From the NCBI GenBank assembly GCA_007128135.1, contig SKYA01000079.1, positions 1 to 56,643 of the forward strand: DNA of 56,643 bases, written 5' to 3'. The notes under the pieces are model-generated. The model ran no database searches and had not been told where the DNA came from. It saw only the letters and a program-made list of their open reading frames with translations. Origin of the DNA: Paracoccaceae bacterium (lineage in GTDB: Bacteria > Pseudomonadota > Alphaproteobacteria > Rhodobacterales > Rhodobacteraceae). Numbering within the stretch: position 1 is the stretch's first letter; each line of letters starts with the position of its first letter. Both the position numbers and the translations under genes were made by a program. This document shows positions 10,035 to 19,518 of the stretch, in pieces.

Positions 10035-11396
10035 ATGAAGATCTGGGCCGAACAGGCGCTCCTCAATACCGGATGGGCACGCAACGTCCTGATCAGTATC
10101 GGTGCAGGCGGACGTATTTCCGATGTGCAGTTTGACGTAGCGAAATCAGGCCAGCATATTGTGGGCATACTGATGCCTGCACCCGCAAACGCACATGGCC
10201 ATGCCTTTCAGCGTGCCATGGCCGGGCTGACCGAGCGGCGCGGTCCCGACCCACGCGACAGTTTCTGGACCTGGCGCGAAATGATGTTCCGCTTTCTCGA
10301 TCGCCTGACACCTGAACATGTCGAGGTCATTGCGGCATTTGTGCAGATGGAAATGTTGGAAGCCGGCTATGCGGCAAGCGTCGAGTTCCACTATCTGCAT
10401 CACCAGCCCGGCGGTGTGCCATACGCCAATCTGGCCGAGATGTCCGAGCGCATTATCGCCGCGGCCGGACAGACCGGCATCGGGCTGACGCTGCTGCCTG
10501 TGCATTACCAGTTCGGCGGACTGGACCGCCGCCGCCTCAGCTCGGGTCAGATCCGATTCGGCAATGACCCCGAGCGTTTCGCCAGCCTGTATGATGCAGC
10601 GGCCGACGCTGTGGCGCTGTTGCCTGGCGACTGCCGCATGGGCGTGGCTCCTCACAGCCTGCGCGCCGTGGCTCCAGAGACGCTGGCGCAGACAATTGCG
10701 CTGACCGATGGGCCGGTCCATATGCATCTTGCCGAACAGCAGGCCGAGGTGGACGAGGTCAGTGCAGCGCTCGGCAAGCGCCCTGTGGAATGGGTGCTCG
10801 ACAATCTGGCGCTGCATTCCGGTGTGACACTGATCCATTGCACCCAGATGCAGCCGCATGAAACCGAGGCCCTTGCGCGCTCTGGGGCAGTGGCGGGGCT
10901 GTGCCCGATAACGGAATCGAACCTTGGTGACGGGATCTTCGACGCCCTGCGCTGGTTCTCCGCAGGCGGCAATGTGGCCATCGGTTCCGACTCGCATATC
11001 CGCATCTCGCTGGCCGAGGAACTGCGCACACTGGAATACTCACAGCGTCTGCGGGACCAGTCGCGTGCCGTGCTGGCGACCGGGTCACTCTCGACTGGCC
11101 GACGGCTGTTCGAGGCTGTCGTCGCGGGCGGGGCGCTTGCTGCCGGCCGTGCAGGCGGAGCGATCAAGGTCGGCGCGCTGGCGGATCTGATGACGCTGGA
11201 CGCCGAGCATGTCAATCTGACCGGCAGGCAGGGCGATGCGCTGCTTGACAGCTATATCTTTGCAGGTGATGAGCGGATGGTGCGGGATGTCTGGTCTGCA
11301 GGTCGGCATGTGGTCAGGGACGGCCAGCATATCCGGCGCCGCTCCATTGTCGCGGCTTATGGCAAGGTTATGCGCGATCTGGGACAGTCCCTTTGA
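10035..11396 (+). CDS. hutF: Formimidoylglutamate deiminase
   Basis: Amidohydrolase-superfamily enzyme of 453 residues converting N-formimidoyl-L-glutamate to N-formyl-L-glutamate and ammonia; its product is the HutG substrate. The metal site NAHGHAFQRAMAGLTERRG near residue 55 is typical of HutF (usual form HSHAFQRAMAG). Further landmarks are VAPHSLRAV, HLAEQQAEVDE, LIHCTQM and GSDSHIRIS, which carries the metal-binding Asp. It is divergent from hutI across a 71-bp regulatory gap, and its TGA overlaps the TTG start of hutC. The start ATG 10035 has only a weak upstream purine run. Confidence 0.94.
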   Translation: MKIWAEQALLNTGWARNVLISIGAGGRISDVQFDVAKSGQHIVGILMPAPANAHGHAFQRAMAGLTERRGPDPRDSFWTWREMMFRFLDRLTPEHVEVIAAFVQMEMLEAGYAASVEFHYLHHQPGGVPYANLAEMSERIIAAAGQTGIGLTLLPVHYQFGGLDRRRLSSGQIRFGNDPERFASLYDAAADAVALLPGDCRMGVAPHSLRAVAPETLAQTIALTDGPVHMHLAEQQAEVDEVSAALGKRPVEWVLDNLALHSGVTLIHCTQMQPHETEALARSGAVAGLCPITESNLGDGIFDALRWFSAGGNVAIGSDSHIRISLAEELRTLEYSQRLRDQSRAVLATGSLSTGRRLFEAVVAGGALAAGRAGGAIKVGALADLMTLDAEHVNLTGRQGDALLDSYIFAGDERMVRDVWSAGRHVVRDGQHIRRRSIVAAYGKVMRDLGQSL

Positions 11397-12094
11397 AGAA
11401 TGATGACCGTAATACCTGGCAGGCGGTGCAGAACGAAGTGCGCCAGCGCATCAGCCAGCGCGTCTGGAAACCGGGCGAGCAGATTCCGCATGAAGCAGAT
11501 CTTGCGCAGGAGTTCAGCTGTGCGCGCGCGACCGTGAATCGTGCCCTGCGCGGGCTTGCCGATGCCGGGTTGCTGGAACGGCGACGCAAGGCCGGCACCC
11601 GCGTGGCGCTCAACCCGGTGCGCCGCGCCGAGTTCAGCATTCCCCTGATCCGCGAGGAAATCGAGGGCAGGGGACAGGAATTCGACTATGAAATCCTGCT
11701 GCGTGAGATGCGCCTGCCGCCACCGGATGTGCAGGCGCGCCTTCAGATCGGCGGTGATGTGCCGATCCTGCATCTGCAAACGCTCTATACCGCAGATCGC
11801 CTGCCCCATGTTTTCGAAATACGCTGGATCAATTCCCTTGCCGTGCCCGCTGTGCTGGATGCCGATTTCGCCTCTCTCAGTCCGAATGAATGGCTGGTAC
11901 GCGAAGTGGCCTTCGATGGCGGCGATTTTACCTTGTCGGCAGTCACGGCAAGCAAGCGCGAAGCATCCGTGCTGGCTTGTGCCGCGGGCGAGGGGCTTCT
12001 CGTTCTGGATCGCACCACCCGGCATGGCGGACAGATGATCACCTCGGTGAGGCTGATGTTTTCCCCAGGATACAGGATGCACACCCAGTGCTGA
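11393..12094 (+). CDS. hutC: Histidine utilisation repressor, GntR/HutC family
   Basis: Protein of 233 residues with an N-terminal GntR winged helix (about 10 to 75: IPHEADLAQEFSCARATVNR then LLERRRKAGTRV) and a C-terminal UTRA effector domain (about 95 to 230). HutC proteins bind urocanate and then release hut operators. The TTG start at 11393 is deduced from the TTGA overlap with the hutF stop; no better start with a ribosome binding site exists. Location in the hutF transcript implies autoregulation through the palindrome at 10000-10007. Confidence 0.92.
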   Translation: MKNDDRNTWQAVQNEVRQRISQRVWKPGEQIPHEADLAQEFSCARATVNRALRGLADAGLLERRRKAGTRVALNPVRRAEFSIPLIREEIEGRGQEFDYEILLREMRLPPPDVQARLQIGGDVPILHLQTLYTADRLPHVFEIRWINSLAVPAVLDADFASLSPNEWLVREVAFDGGDFTLSAVTASKREASVLACAAGEGLLVLDRTTRHGGQMITSVRLMFSPGYRMHTQC

Positions 12095-12122
12095 TGTCAT
12101 CACGCAAATCTGCGCCGTGCCA

Positions 12123-12572
12123 TCAGCTGTAGCGCCCTGACAGACTGGTTTTTCGCGTGCTCGAATGGCCCGGCGTATTGTCGCGGGGGGCTTCCAGTTC
12201 CGAAAGGATCGGGCAGTCTGGCCGGGTATTGCCATGACAGGCGCGGGCAAGGTTTTCGAGCGTTGCGGCCATGTCTTCCAGTTCCGCTATCTTGCGTCGC
12301 AGATCAGCAACATGGGAGAGGGCCAGGCGTTTGACATCGGCGCTCTGACGCGACTGGTCGCGCCAGAGCGCCAGAAGGTCGCTGATGCCATCGACCGAGA
12401 ATCCCAGATCCCGCGCGCGCCGGATGAAACGCAGCATATGCACCTCCTGCTCCGAATAGACACGATAGCTGGAAGCGCTGCGCGCGGCGGGTGGAATAAG
12501 CCCGATCTGCTCATAATACCTGATCATCTTGGCCGAAACGCCCGAGGCTCTGGCAGCTTCTCCGATATTCAT
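12123..12572 (-). CDS. cueR: Copper-responsive MerR-family regulator
   Basis: Protein of 149 residues: MerR winged helix (residues 1 to 70, [20 protein letters not shown]), dimerisation coiled coil (about 75 to 110) and a metal loop with Cys112 and Cys120 (CHGNTRPDC). These match the numbering of the two Cu(I) ligands in E. coli CueR, and Ser77, which selects monovalent ions, is also conserved. It activates the two promoters at 15083-15181 when Cu(I) binds. Its ATG overlaps the copA stop (ATGA), so it is the second gene of the copA transcript and is positively autoregulated. The C-terminal tail after the metal loop is about 25 residues, slightly long for CueR. Confidence 0.93.
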   Translation of the reverse strand: MNIGEAARASGVSAKMIRYYEQIGLIPPAARSASSYRVYSEQEVHMLRFIRRARDLGFSVDGISDLLALWRDQSRQSADVKRLALSHVADLRRKIAELEDMAATLENLARACHGNTRPDCPILSELEAPRDNTPGHSSTRKTSLSGRYS

Positions 12573-15049
12573 GCGCGTGCCTGCCCTGTGGTGAGGAGTG
12601 GTGACCAGCCACGCAGGCGAAGTGCGTTTGTCAGGACAAATACCGACGAAAGCGCCATCGCACCCGCAGCGAATACTGGAGAAAGCAATAGGCCGAATGC
12701 GGGCCAGAGCAGGCCGGCTGCAACGGGAATCAGCGCGGTGTTGTAGGCAAATGCCCAGAACAAGTTCTGCTTGATGTTGCGGATCGTGGCCCTTGAGAGT
12801 GAAATCGCGTTCGCAACCCCATGCAGCGCGCCGGACATCAACACCACGTCCGCGGCCTCGATTGCAATGTCGGTGCCGGTTCCGATCGCGATGCCCACGT
12901 CGGCCTCGGCCAGGGCGGGGGCGTCATTGATCCCGTCGCCGACAAACGCAAGCTTGCCATGGGCGCTCCTCAGCTTCCGGACGGCATCGACCTTGCCCTC
13001 GGGCAGGACTTCGGCCACGACCTCGTCAATGCCAAGCTGCCGCGCAATGGCCGTTGCCGTGCGGTTGTTGTCACCAGTGACCATTGCGACTGACAGGCCC
13101 AGATGATGCAATGCGCGGATGGCATCCGGCGCGCTGTCCTTGATCGGATCTGCCACTGCGATGATTGCGGCCAGCTTGCCGCCGATGGCAGCATAGAGCG
13201 GCGTCTTTCCTTCGCTTGCAAGACGCTCGGCGGTCTCGGCAAAAGCGCTGACGTCATGCCCGAGCTTTGCCATGTAGCGGTCTGCGCCAATCTCGACGCG
13301 CGTGCCTTCGGCATCGGCCGCGACCCCGAAGCCAGTAAGGCTTTCAAAGCCCGTGACCCGGGGCAGAACGAGCGCGCGTTCCTCGGCAGCCTCGACAATC
13401 GCGCGCGCAATGGGGTGTTCGGATTTTGCCTCGACTGCCGCAACCCGTGCCAGCACCTCATCCCGCACGAACCCCTCTGTCACCTCCATGTCGGTCAGAC
13501 GCGGCCTGCCTTCGGTCAGTGTGCCGGTCTTGTCAAAGGCGACGATCCTGGCATCGCGCAACAGTTGAAGCGCCTCGCCCTTGCGAAAGAGCACGCCGAT
13601 TTCCGCTCCGCGCCCGGTGCCAACCATGATCGAGGTCGGGGTTGCAAGGCCCATGGCACAGGGGCAGGCGATGATCAGCACCGCCACCGCATTGACCAGG
13701 GCAAAGGTCAGTGCCGGGGCCGGGCCAAAGGCAAGCCAGATGGCGAAAGTGAAAAGCGCGACTGCAATTACCGCTGGCACGAACCACAGTGTCACGCGGT
13801 CAACCAGTGCCTGGATCGGCAGCTTGGAGCCCTGCGCGGCCTCGACCATCCGGATGATCTGGGCAAGCATCGTGTCTGTGCCCACGGCTGTTGCACGAAA
13901 GACCAGCGCGCCGGTCTGGTTCACCGTGCCGCCCACGACCTGCGCACCGACGGATTTGGCAACAGGGACCGGCTCGCCGGTGATCATCGATTCATCGACA
14001 TAGCTTTCGCCCTCGATGACCTCGCCATCCAGAGGCAAACGCTCGCCTGGGCGCAATTCGATCACATCGCCGGGCACGACCTCGTCGATTGCAAGGTCGA
14101 CAATCGCCCCATCCCTTCGCACCCGTGCGGTCTTTGCCTGCAATCCGACAAGGCGCTGGATCGCCTGCGAGGTCCGGCCCTTTGCGCGCGCCTCCAGATA
14201 ACGCCCGACCAGGATCAGGGTGACGATCACGGCGGCTGCCTCGTAATAGACATTGACTGTGCCTGCCGGCAGCAGCCCCGGCGCAAAGGTCGCGACCATG
14301 GAATAGAGGTAAGCCGCTGATGTGCCGACAGCGACAAGGCTGTTCATGTCCGGTGCGCCCCGGAACAGCGCGGGGAAGCCATGCGCGTAGAAACGGATAC
14401 CCGGAAAGGCCAGGACCAGCGTAGTCAGCGCAAACTGGATCAGCCAGTTGGCCTGCGTCCCGATGGTGTGCACGATCAGATGGTGCAGTGGCGGGATCAT
14501 GTGCGACCCCATCTCGAGCACGAAGACCGGCAAGGCCAATGCGGCTGCAAGGACCACGTCACGCCGAAGTTCCCCTGCTTCCGCGTCGCGTCTCTCGCTC
14601 GCGGTGTCTTCTTGTGCCGTCGCGCGTAACTCGCGCGCGAGAAAACCCACCGATTCAACCGCCGAGATCAGGATTGCAGGGTCGGCATGACCTGACACGC
14701 TGGCGCGCTCGGTGGCAAGGTTGACACTGGCCTCCACGACGCCCGGTACGGACAGGAGCGCGCGTTCCACCCGTCCGACGCAGGAAGCGCATGTCAAACC
14801 CTCGATGGCGAATTCCTGTCGCTTTTCAGGTACTTCGTAACCGGCGTCGTGTATTGCGCGGACAAGGGTGGCGGGGTCAGCCTTTCCCTCCATCTGGATT
14901 ACGGCTCGCTCGGTTGCAAGGTTCACATGGGCAGCGATGACCCCGGGCACTGCGCGCAAGGCCCGCTCGGCCCGGCCCACGCAGGAGGCGCAGGTCATCC
15001 CCTCGATGGGAAGTGTATGCGTGCTCGGATGTCTTGCAGCCGCGTTCAT
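12569..15049 (-). CDS. copA: Cu(I)-exporting P1B-type ATPase
   Basis: Inner-membrane copper pump of 826 residues. Two N-terminal heavy-metal-associated domains carry GMTCASC (about residue 17) and GLTCASC (about 83). The transmembrane metal site shows [10 protein letters not shown] (about 463), FAYN in the next-to-last helix pair and MALSS in the last, the Cu(I) set of P1B-1 pumps. The phosphorylation motif DKTGTLTEG is near 505, followed by the HP motif (SEHPIARAI) and [11 protein letters not shown] near 705. It exports cytoplasmic Cu(I) to the periplasm using ATP. It is transcribed from the minus-strand CueR-type promoter at 15083-15113 together with cueR. Confidence 0.96.
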   Translation of the reverse strand: MNAAARHPSTHTLPIEGMTCASCVGRAERALRAVPGVIAAHVNLATERAVIQMEGKADPATLVRAIHDAGYEVPEKRQEFAIEGLTCASCVGRVERALLSVPGVVEASVNLATERASVSGHADPAILISAVESVGFLARELRATAQEDTASERRDAEAGELRRDVVLAAALALPVFVLEMGSHMIPPLHHLIVHTIGTQANWLIQFALTTLVLAFPGIRFYAHGFPALFRGAPDMNSLVAVGTSAAYLYSMVATFAPGLLPAGTVNVYYEAAAVIVTLILVGRYLEARAKGRTSQAIQRLVGLQAKTARVRRDGAIVDLAIDEVVPGDVIELRPGERLPLDGEVIEGESYVDESMITGEPVPVAKSVGAQVVGGTVNQTGALVFRATAVGTDTMLAQIIRMVEAAQGSKLPIQALVDRVTLWFVPAVIAVALFTFAIWLAFGPAPALTFALVNAVAVLIIACPCAMGLATPTSIMVGTGRGAEIGVLFRKGEALQLLRDARIVAFDKTGTLTEGRPRLTDMEVTEGFVRDEVLARVAAVEAKSEHPIARAIVEAAEERALVLPRVTGFESLTGFGVAADAEGTRVEIGADRYMAKLGHDVSAFAETAERLASEGKTPLYAAIGGKLAAIIAVADPIKDSAPDAIRALHHLGLSVAMVTGDNNRTATAIARQLGIDEVVAEVLPEGKVDAVRKLRSAHGKLAFVGDGINDAPALAEADVGIAIGTGTDIAIEAADVVLMSGALHGVANAISLSRATIRNIKQNLFWAFAYNTALIPVAAGLLWPAFGLLLSPVFAAGAMALSSVFVLTNALRLRGWSPLLTTGQARA

Positions 15050-15082
15050 TGGTTGTCCCTGATGGTGACGGTTCTGATTGAC

Positions 15083-15113
15083 ACATAATCCTTCCCATCA
15101 TGGGAAGGTCAAG
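15083..15113 (-). promoter_or_regulatory. CueR-type promoter of copA-cueR
   Basis: TTGACC (-35, 15113-15108) and TATGTG (-10, 15088-15083) are separated by 19 bp, the over-long spacing of MerR-activated promoters. The spacer is filled by the inverted repeat CCTTCCCATCATGGGAAGG (15091-15109, 9-bp arms), a close match to known CueR boxes (ACCTTCC...GGAAGGT). Confidence 0.85.
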
Positions 15114-15150
15114 CCGTGAAGAAAAGAAACTGGCATGGTTGTATTATCCC

Positions 15151-15181
15151 TTGACCTTCCCATGATGGGAAGGCCTATCTG
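15151..15181 (+). promoter_or_regulatory. CueR-type promoter of copZ-like and DUF305 genes
   Basis: TTGACC (15151-15156), 19-bp spacer, TATCTG (15176-15181). The spacer holds CCTTCCCATGATGGGAAGG (15155-15173), the same palindrome as in the copA promoter. The two promoters face apart with about 37 bp between their -35 boxes, so one regulator can switch efflux and chaperone genes together. Confidence 0.85.
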
Positions 15182-15212
15182 CTGGTGCATCAGATATGAA
15201 AAGGAGCCCCTG

Positions 15213-15416
15213 ATGCAATTTCACATCCAGAACATGGAGTGCGGTGGGTGCGCACGTGGTGTGACCAAGGCGATCCAGTCGGTTGATCCGAACGCCAGTG
15301 TCACGGCGGATCCGCCGTCGCGGCGTGTCACTGTCGACTCCGACCAACCCGGTTCCGCATTCTTGCCCGCACTGGAAGCGGCAGGATTTCACGCCACAAT
15401 CCAGGAAAGGGTCTGA
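15213..15416 (+). CDS. Small heavy-metal-associated domain protein, CopZ-like copper chaperone
   Basis: Protein of 67 residues made of a single HMA (ferredoxin-like) domain. The metal loop is [10 protein letters not shown] with Cys10 and Cys13. It lacks a signal peptide, so it should act in the cytoplasm, collecting Cu(I) and handing it to CopA. ATG 15213 has AAGGAG eight bases upstream, and the CueR promoter at 15151-15181 lies 32 bp before it. Mercury or other soft metals cannot be excluded from the motif alone, but the setting argues for copper. Confidence 0.9.
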   Translation: MQFHIQNMECGGCARGVTKAIQSVDPNASVTADPPSRRVTVDSDQPGSAFLPALEAAGFHATIQERV

Positions 15417-15418
15417 CA

Positions 15419-15814
15419 ATGAAGAAACTCTCTTTCGCTTTCCTTCTTGGGGCCGTTCTCGCGGCGGGAGGGCTGAGCTTTGCGCAGTCCCAGATGGGGC
15501 ATGGCGATCACGGCCATATGGACCATGGTGCAATGGACCATGGCGCGATCAGCGATGATCCGGTCATCGCGGCGTATATGGCCGCCAATGACCGGATGCA
15601 CCGAGACATGAATATCCCGTTTACCGGCGATGCCGATACCGACTTCGTACGCGGCATGATCCCGCATCATCAGGGAGCGATCGACATGGCGAGGGTCGTT
15701 CTGGAATTCGGCAGTGACCCGGAAATCCGGGCGCTGGCCGAAGAGGTGATCGAGGCTCAGGAAGCAGAGATCGCCATGATGCGCGCGTGGCTTGCGGAAC
15801 GCGGGCTGGATTGA
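15419..15814 (+). CDS. Exported DUF305 family protein in copper locus
   Basis: Protein of 131 residues. An N-terminal signal peptide ([18 protein letters not shown], probable cleavage after SFA) is followed by a Met/His-rich segment (about 27 to 45, repeats of MDHGAM) and the DUF305 helical domain with [17 protein letters not shown] near residue 80. Family members cluster with copper genes and the Met/His-rich stretch suggests periplasmic copper binding. The family function is not settled. It lies 2 bp downstream of the copZ-like gene in the same CueR-controlled operon and is followed by a strong hairpin. Confidence 0.88.
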   Translation: MKKLSFAFLLGAVLAAGGLSFAQSQMGHGDHGHMDHGAMDHGAISDDPVIAAYMAANDRMHRDMNIPFTGDADTDFVRGMIPHHQGAIDMARVVLEFGSDPEIRALAEEVIEAQEAEIAMMRAWLAERGLD

Positions 15815-15870
15815 CCGTTTGGAAAAAATGCGTGTCGCCATGGCGGCACGCGCGCGTTGCCCTCCCCAGG

Positions 15871-15900
15871 CAGCACGACCGATGTCAATCGGTCGTGCTG
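15871..15900 (+). terminator. Hairpin after the copper operon
   Basis: CAGCACGACCGAT, 4-nt loop GTCA, then the exact complement: a 13-bp perfect stem 57 bp after the DUF305 stop. Few T residues follow (CTGTTC), so it may be an inefficient intrinsic terminator or an mRNA 3' stabiliser. Confidence 0.65.
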
Positions 15901-16047
15901 CTGTTCAATCCGTCACGTCGGGTCTGAGGTGAGACAAGCCTGACGTCAGACCCGTCGCCCCGACGACAAGGACAACCCCTGTCAGCACAGAGAAATTACT
16001 CCGGGACGCCCTGCCGTTCCAGCAGTCTCGACATACGCAGCAGGTTA

Positions 16048-16089
16048 TCAAACCAAATGGTTTGACTAATTGCATTGTACTGCTAGAAT
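16048..16089 (+). promoter_or_regulatory. Promoter with RutR-like operator upstream of the creatininase-family operon
   Basis: The perfect 18-bp palindrome TCAAACCAAATGGTTTGA (16048-16065) overlaps a TTGACT -35 (16062-16067). A TAGAAT -10 follows at 16084-16089 with a 16-bp spacer. The core ACCA-NN-TGGT is the core of the E. coli RutR site (TTGACCANNTGGTCAA). The operon's last gene encodes a RutR-like TetR protein, so repression by that protein is the straightforward inference. A palindrome covering the -35 would block polymerase. Confidence 0.68.
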
Positions 16090-16147
16090 CCTTGATACCG
16101 ATGGCAGGAAAGCTGCCAGAACGGCACCACAAAAGGATCTGAGGATC

Positions 16148-16972
16148 ATGGCTGACCTGAAGGCGCGGTTCTGGGCCGACTATACGGCACAGGCGTTTGC
16201 TGCACTTGACCGCGAGGCGCTTGTTGCGGTCCTTCCTGTCGGCGCAATCGAGCAGCATGGGCCGCACCTGCCGCTATCGGTGGACCGCGACATTCTCGAC
16301 GGTATCATCACGGCGGCACTTCCGCTCATCCCGCAGGAATGCCCCGCTCTCTTCCTGCCGACCTGTGCTGTCGGCAAGAGCGATGAGCATGCCAGCTTTG
16401 CCGGCACGCTGACGCTATCGGCCAGCACGCTGATGGCCATGTGGACCGAGATCGGCGCCTGTGTCGCGGCGGCCGGCGTCCGCAAGCTGGTCCTGTTCAA
16501 CAGCCATGGCGGCCAGATGGCCCCGCTGGACATTGTCGCGCGCGATTTGCGGATACGATATGGCATGATCGCAGTCGCGGCCAACTGGTTCGCGATGGGG
16601 TTGCCGCAAGCGGCGCTTGACCCGCATGAATCGCAGCATGGCATCCACGCGGGCGAGATGGAGACATCGATGATGCTGGCCTTGCACCCTGATCGCGTGG
16701 CGATGGAACATGCGCGCGATTTCGAGCCGCTGTCAGTGAAGCTTGCAGCGGATCACGCGCAACTCGGGTTGGGACCGGGCGCGCGGCTTGGCTGGCAGGC
16801 GCAGGACCTTCATCCCGCCGGGGCCTGCGGCAACGCGGCCGCGGCCACGGCGGAAAAGGGGCAGGTCTTCATCGACCATGCCGCGCGCCAACTGGTGGCC
16901 CTGTTGCAGGATGTCGCCGCCTTGCCCCTGTCGATACTGGACAATCCTGCCGACCCGGGCGCGCAGGCATGA
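16148..16972 (+). CDS. Creatininase-family amidohydrolase
   Basis: Protein of 274 residues with the creatininase fold signature: VLPVGAIEQHGPHLPLSVD (Glu35, His37, Asp46 as metal ligands), FNSHGGQ and the HAGEMETSMML segment with further catalytic and metal-binding residues. The family includes creatinine amidohydrolase, formamidopyrimidine hydrolases (ArfB) and MftE, all cleaving cyclic or linear amide bonds with Zn or Mn. It is first in a five-gene operon whose neighbours (CodA-like hydrolase, RutR-like regulator) suggest a nitrogen heterocycle as substrate. ATG 16148 is preferred over the longer open frame because it lies 58 bp after the promoter -10 with a GAGGA-like site. Exact substrate unknown. 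Confidence 0.85.
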   Translation: MADLKARFWADYTAQAFAALDREALVAVLPVGAIEQHGPHLPLSVDRDILDGIITAALPLIPQECPALFLPTCAVGKSDEHASFAGTLTLSASTLMAMWTEIGACVAAAGVRKLVLFNSHGGQMAPLDIVARDLRIRYGMIAVAANWFAMGLPQAALDPHESQHGIHAGEMETSMMLALHPDRVAMEHARDFEPLSVKLAADHAQLGLGPGARLGWQAQDLHPAGACGNAAAATAEKGQVFIDHAARQLVALLQDVAALPLSILDNPADPGAQA

Positions 16973-18138
16973 GCACGCCGCTGGCTCTGGATCATATCGG
17001 GCTGAATGGGGCCTGCGTTTCGCTGCGGCTGGAGGGCGCGCGGATTGCCGCGATCGCGCCCTGCGATGGTGTCCCGCTCTGGCAGGTCATGCCCTTGCCG
17101 GTCGATCCGCATGTACATCTGGACAAGAGTTTCATCTGGCCCCGTGCGCGACCGGCCGAGCCGGGTCTCTTTCGCGCCATCGAGGCCACGCTTGCCGACA
17201 AGGTCAACTGGAGCGAGGTTGATCTGCGCGCCCGCGCCGAACTGGCACTGACCGAAGCCCATGCGGCAGGGCAATCGGCGCTGCGCAGTCATGTGGACTG
17301 GGGCGAGCCTGACACGCCGCTGGCCTGGTCCTTGCTGGGCGATCTGGCTGCAGAGTGGCGCGGGCGGATCACCTTGCAACGCGCGCCGCTTGTGTCGCTC
17401 GATGTGCTGGGCGATGCCGACCATGGCCCGGCGATTGCGGCCCATGTCGCCGCCACAGGTGACGGTGTGCTGGGCGCGTTCCTGTATCGGCACGCGGATT
17501 ACCCCGAAAAGCTCGCGCGGATCTTCCGGCTGGCAGCGGATCACGGCTTGCGGCTGGATTTCCATGTCGATGAGGGGCTGGAGCCCGAGGCGCAGGGCTT
17601 TGACGAGATCGTGCGACTGACCGGGCATCACGGCATGGCAGGGCGGGTGCTGTGCGGTCACGCCTGTTCGCTCTCGGTGCGTCCGCCGGATGCAGTCGCG
17701 CCTGTGCTCGACGCTGCGGCCACAGCCGGGGTCGCGCTTTGCGTTCTGCCCGCAACGAATCTGTGGCTGCAGGATGGCCAGCCCGGCCGCACCCCGCGAC
17801 TTCGCGGGTTGGCTCCGCTGCACGAGGCCCGCGCGGCGGGTATGCAGGTGGTCTTCGGCGCGGACAATGTGGCCGATCCGTTCTACCCCTTCGGCAGTTT
17901 TGATGCTCTGGAGACGCTGCGTCTGGCCTGCACGGCAGCGCATCTGGACCCCGCAGAGTGGTTGGGCGCGATTACCACCAATGCAACTGCCGCTATGGGC
18001 CTGCCTTTGCCCCGGATCGCCCGCAGTGCGCCGGCGAATTTCCTTCTGCTGCAAGGGCGCGACTGGAATGACGCGCTGCGCCGCGCGCCCGTCCGCCGCA
18101 TTTTTCGCAACGGAGTTGAAACCAGGGACACCCCATGA
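16969..18138 (+). CDS. CodA-like (cytosine deaminase family) amidohydrolase with altered active-site Asp
   Basis: Protein of 389 residues aligning by eye along the E. coli CodA pattern. PHVHLDKSF gives metal ligands His48 and His50, FHVDEG gives His199 and catalytic Glu202, GHA gives His231, and VVFGADNVADPFYPFGS gives metal ligand Asp299. CodA spacing is reproduced almost exactly (His214, Glu217, His246, Asp313). The residue after the metal Asp, Asp314 in CodA and part of the pyrimidine pocket, is Asn300 here, and CodA His312 is Ala298. I therefore call a metal-dependent deaminase or cyclic-amide hydrolase acting on a ring different from cytosine. It overlaps both neighbours by 4 bp. Confidence 0.82.
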   Translation: MSTPLALDHIGLNGACVSLRLEGARIAAIAPCDGVPLWQVMPLPVDPHVHLDKSFIWPRARPAEPGLFRAIEATLADKVNWSEVDLRARAELALTEAHAAGQSALRSHVDWGEPDTPLAWSLLGDLAAEWRGRITLQRAPLVSLDVLGDADHGPAIAAHVAATGDGVLGAFLYRHADYPEKLARIFRLAADHGLRLDFHVDEGLEPEAQGFDEIVRLTGHHGMAGRVLCGHACSLSVRPPDAVAPVLDAAATAGVALCVLPATNLWLQDGQPGRTPRLRGLAPLHEARAAGMQVVFGADNVADPFYPFGSFDALETLRLACTAAHLDPAEWLGAITTNATAAMGLPLPRIARSAPANFLLLQGRDWNDALRRAPVRRIFRNGVETRDTP

Positions 18139-19508
18139 CCGCAACTGCTGAAACCCTGTCCGCCTTTCGCGCCGATCTGGGCGGGATCCGCTGTTATGAC
18201 GATCCGCGCCAGTTGCAGGCGCGATCAAAGGATTACTACTGGTATTCCCCGATCCTGTCCCAACAGCTTGACGGCAAATGCGCCCAGCTTCTCGTGATGC
18301 CCGAGACCGAGGAGCAGGTGATGACCATCGCTGCGGCGGCTGCGCGCCATGGTGTTGCGCTGACCGTGCGCGGCGGTGGGACCGGGAATTACGGCCAGTG
18401 CGTGCCGCTCGATGGCGGCGTGGTGCTGGATGTCACGCGGCTGAACAAGGTGCTGGACATCGGCGAGGGCCGTGTCATCTGCGAGGCGGGTATCCGCATT
18501 GCCACGCTCGAAGACGCGGTGGCCGAAACGGGCCAGATGCTGACGATGTTTCCCTCGACCAAGCGCCATGCAACGCTGGGCGGGTTCATCGCGGGCGGAT
18601 CAGGCGGGATCGGCAGCCTGCGCCACGGGGTGCTGCGCGACGATGGCAATGTCAGTTACATCCGTCTTGTGACCGTGGAAGACTCCCCGCGCATCGTCGA
18701 GTTGCGTGACGCGGATATCCAGAATGTCCAGCACGCCTATGGCACTAATGGCATCATCACGCGGCTGGATTTCGCGCTCTGCCCGGCGCGGGACTGGCAG
18801 CATGCGATCGCGCTCTTCGATGGCTACGGGCAGGCGTTGCGCTTTGCGCTGGCCGCCCAGGACCAGGGGCTGGATTGCTACCTGCTGACCGTGGTCGAGC
18901 GGCGGATGACGCGGTTCTACAAACGGCTCGCGGGGGCCTTCCCGTCAGATCGTGACGGGGTTTTCGCCATGGTGGCTCCCGACGCGCTGGCCGGTTTCGA
19001 GGCGCTGGTCGCCCAATTCGGCGGGCAGATCAGCCAGTGCAAATCGCTTGCGCAACTGGAGGACGACAACCAGCCCCCCGCCTGGGAATGCGGCTGGAAC
19101 CACACGACACTGCAAGCGTTGAAGCACGAACCCGGCGTCTGGAGCTATCTGCAGGTCGCCTATCCCCGTCCGTTCGATCCGGATCTGGTAGGACGCCAGA
19201 TGGCACGCTATGGCGATGAGGTGCTGATGCACCATGAAATGGCGCGGATGCAGGGCGAGGTGCAGATCTTTGCCATTCCTCTGGTGCGCTGGACCAACCC
19301 GGCGCGCATGTACGGAATCATTGCCGAAATCGAGGGGCTGGACGGCTGCACCATCTATGACCCGCATGTTGTCACCATTGAAGGCGGTGGCATGAAGGAG
19401 ATCGACAGCGCACAGATCGACTTCAAGCGGCTGGCCGACCCTTACGGGCTTCTCAACCCCGGCAAGACCAGCGGTTGGACGCCTGATATGGCGCGCCCAA
19501 GACAGTGA
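18135..19508 (+). CDS. FAD-binding oxidase/dehydrogenase (PCMH fold, GlcD-like)
   Basis: Protein of 457 residues with an FAD_binding_4/PCMH domain (about 45 to 230): VRGGGTGNYGQCVPLDGGVV for the pyrophosphate loop and TLGGFIAGGSGGIGSLRHG further on, then a substrate domain. No signal peptide, so probably cytoplasmic. Members oxidise 2-hydroxy acids, alditols or other alcohols and amines. In this operon it could introduce a double bond or oxo group into a nitrogen heterocycle before or after hydrolysis. Its ATG overlaps the amidohydrolase stop (ATGA), so the two are translationally coupled. No covalent-flavin His motif was recognised with confidence. Confidence 0.82.
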   Translation: MTATAETLSAFRADLGGIRCYDDPRQLQARSKDYYWYSPILSQQLDGKCAQLLVMPETEEQVMTIAAAAARHGVALTVRGGGTGNYGQCVPLDGGVVLDVTRLNKVLDIGEGRVICEAGIRIATLEDAVAETGQMLTMFPSTKRHATLGGFIAGGSGGIGSLRHGVLRDDGNVSYIRLVTVEDSPRIVELRDADIQNVQHAYGTNGIITRLDFALCPARDWQHAIALFDGYGQALRFALAAQDQGLDCYLLTVVERRMTRFYKRLAGAFPSDRDGVFAMVAPDALAGFEALVAQFGGQISQCKSLAQLEDDNQPPAWECGWNHTTLQALKHEPGVWSYLQVAYPRPFDPDLVGRQMARYGDEVLMHHEMARMQGEVQIFAIPLVRWTNPARMYGIIAEIEGLDGCTIYDPHVVTIEGGGMKEIDSAQIDFKRLADPYGLLNPGKTSGWTPDMARPRQ

Positions 19509-19518
19509 CGGGCACAGA

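Noticed and set aside
13103-14320. 405-codon open frame on the plus strand
   Set aside because: It is fully antisense to copA, whose catalytic motifs are unambiguous; a by-product of high GC.
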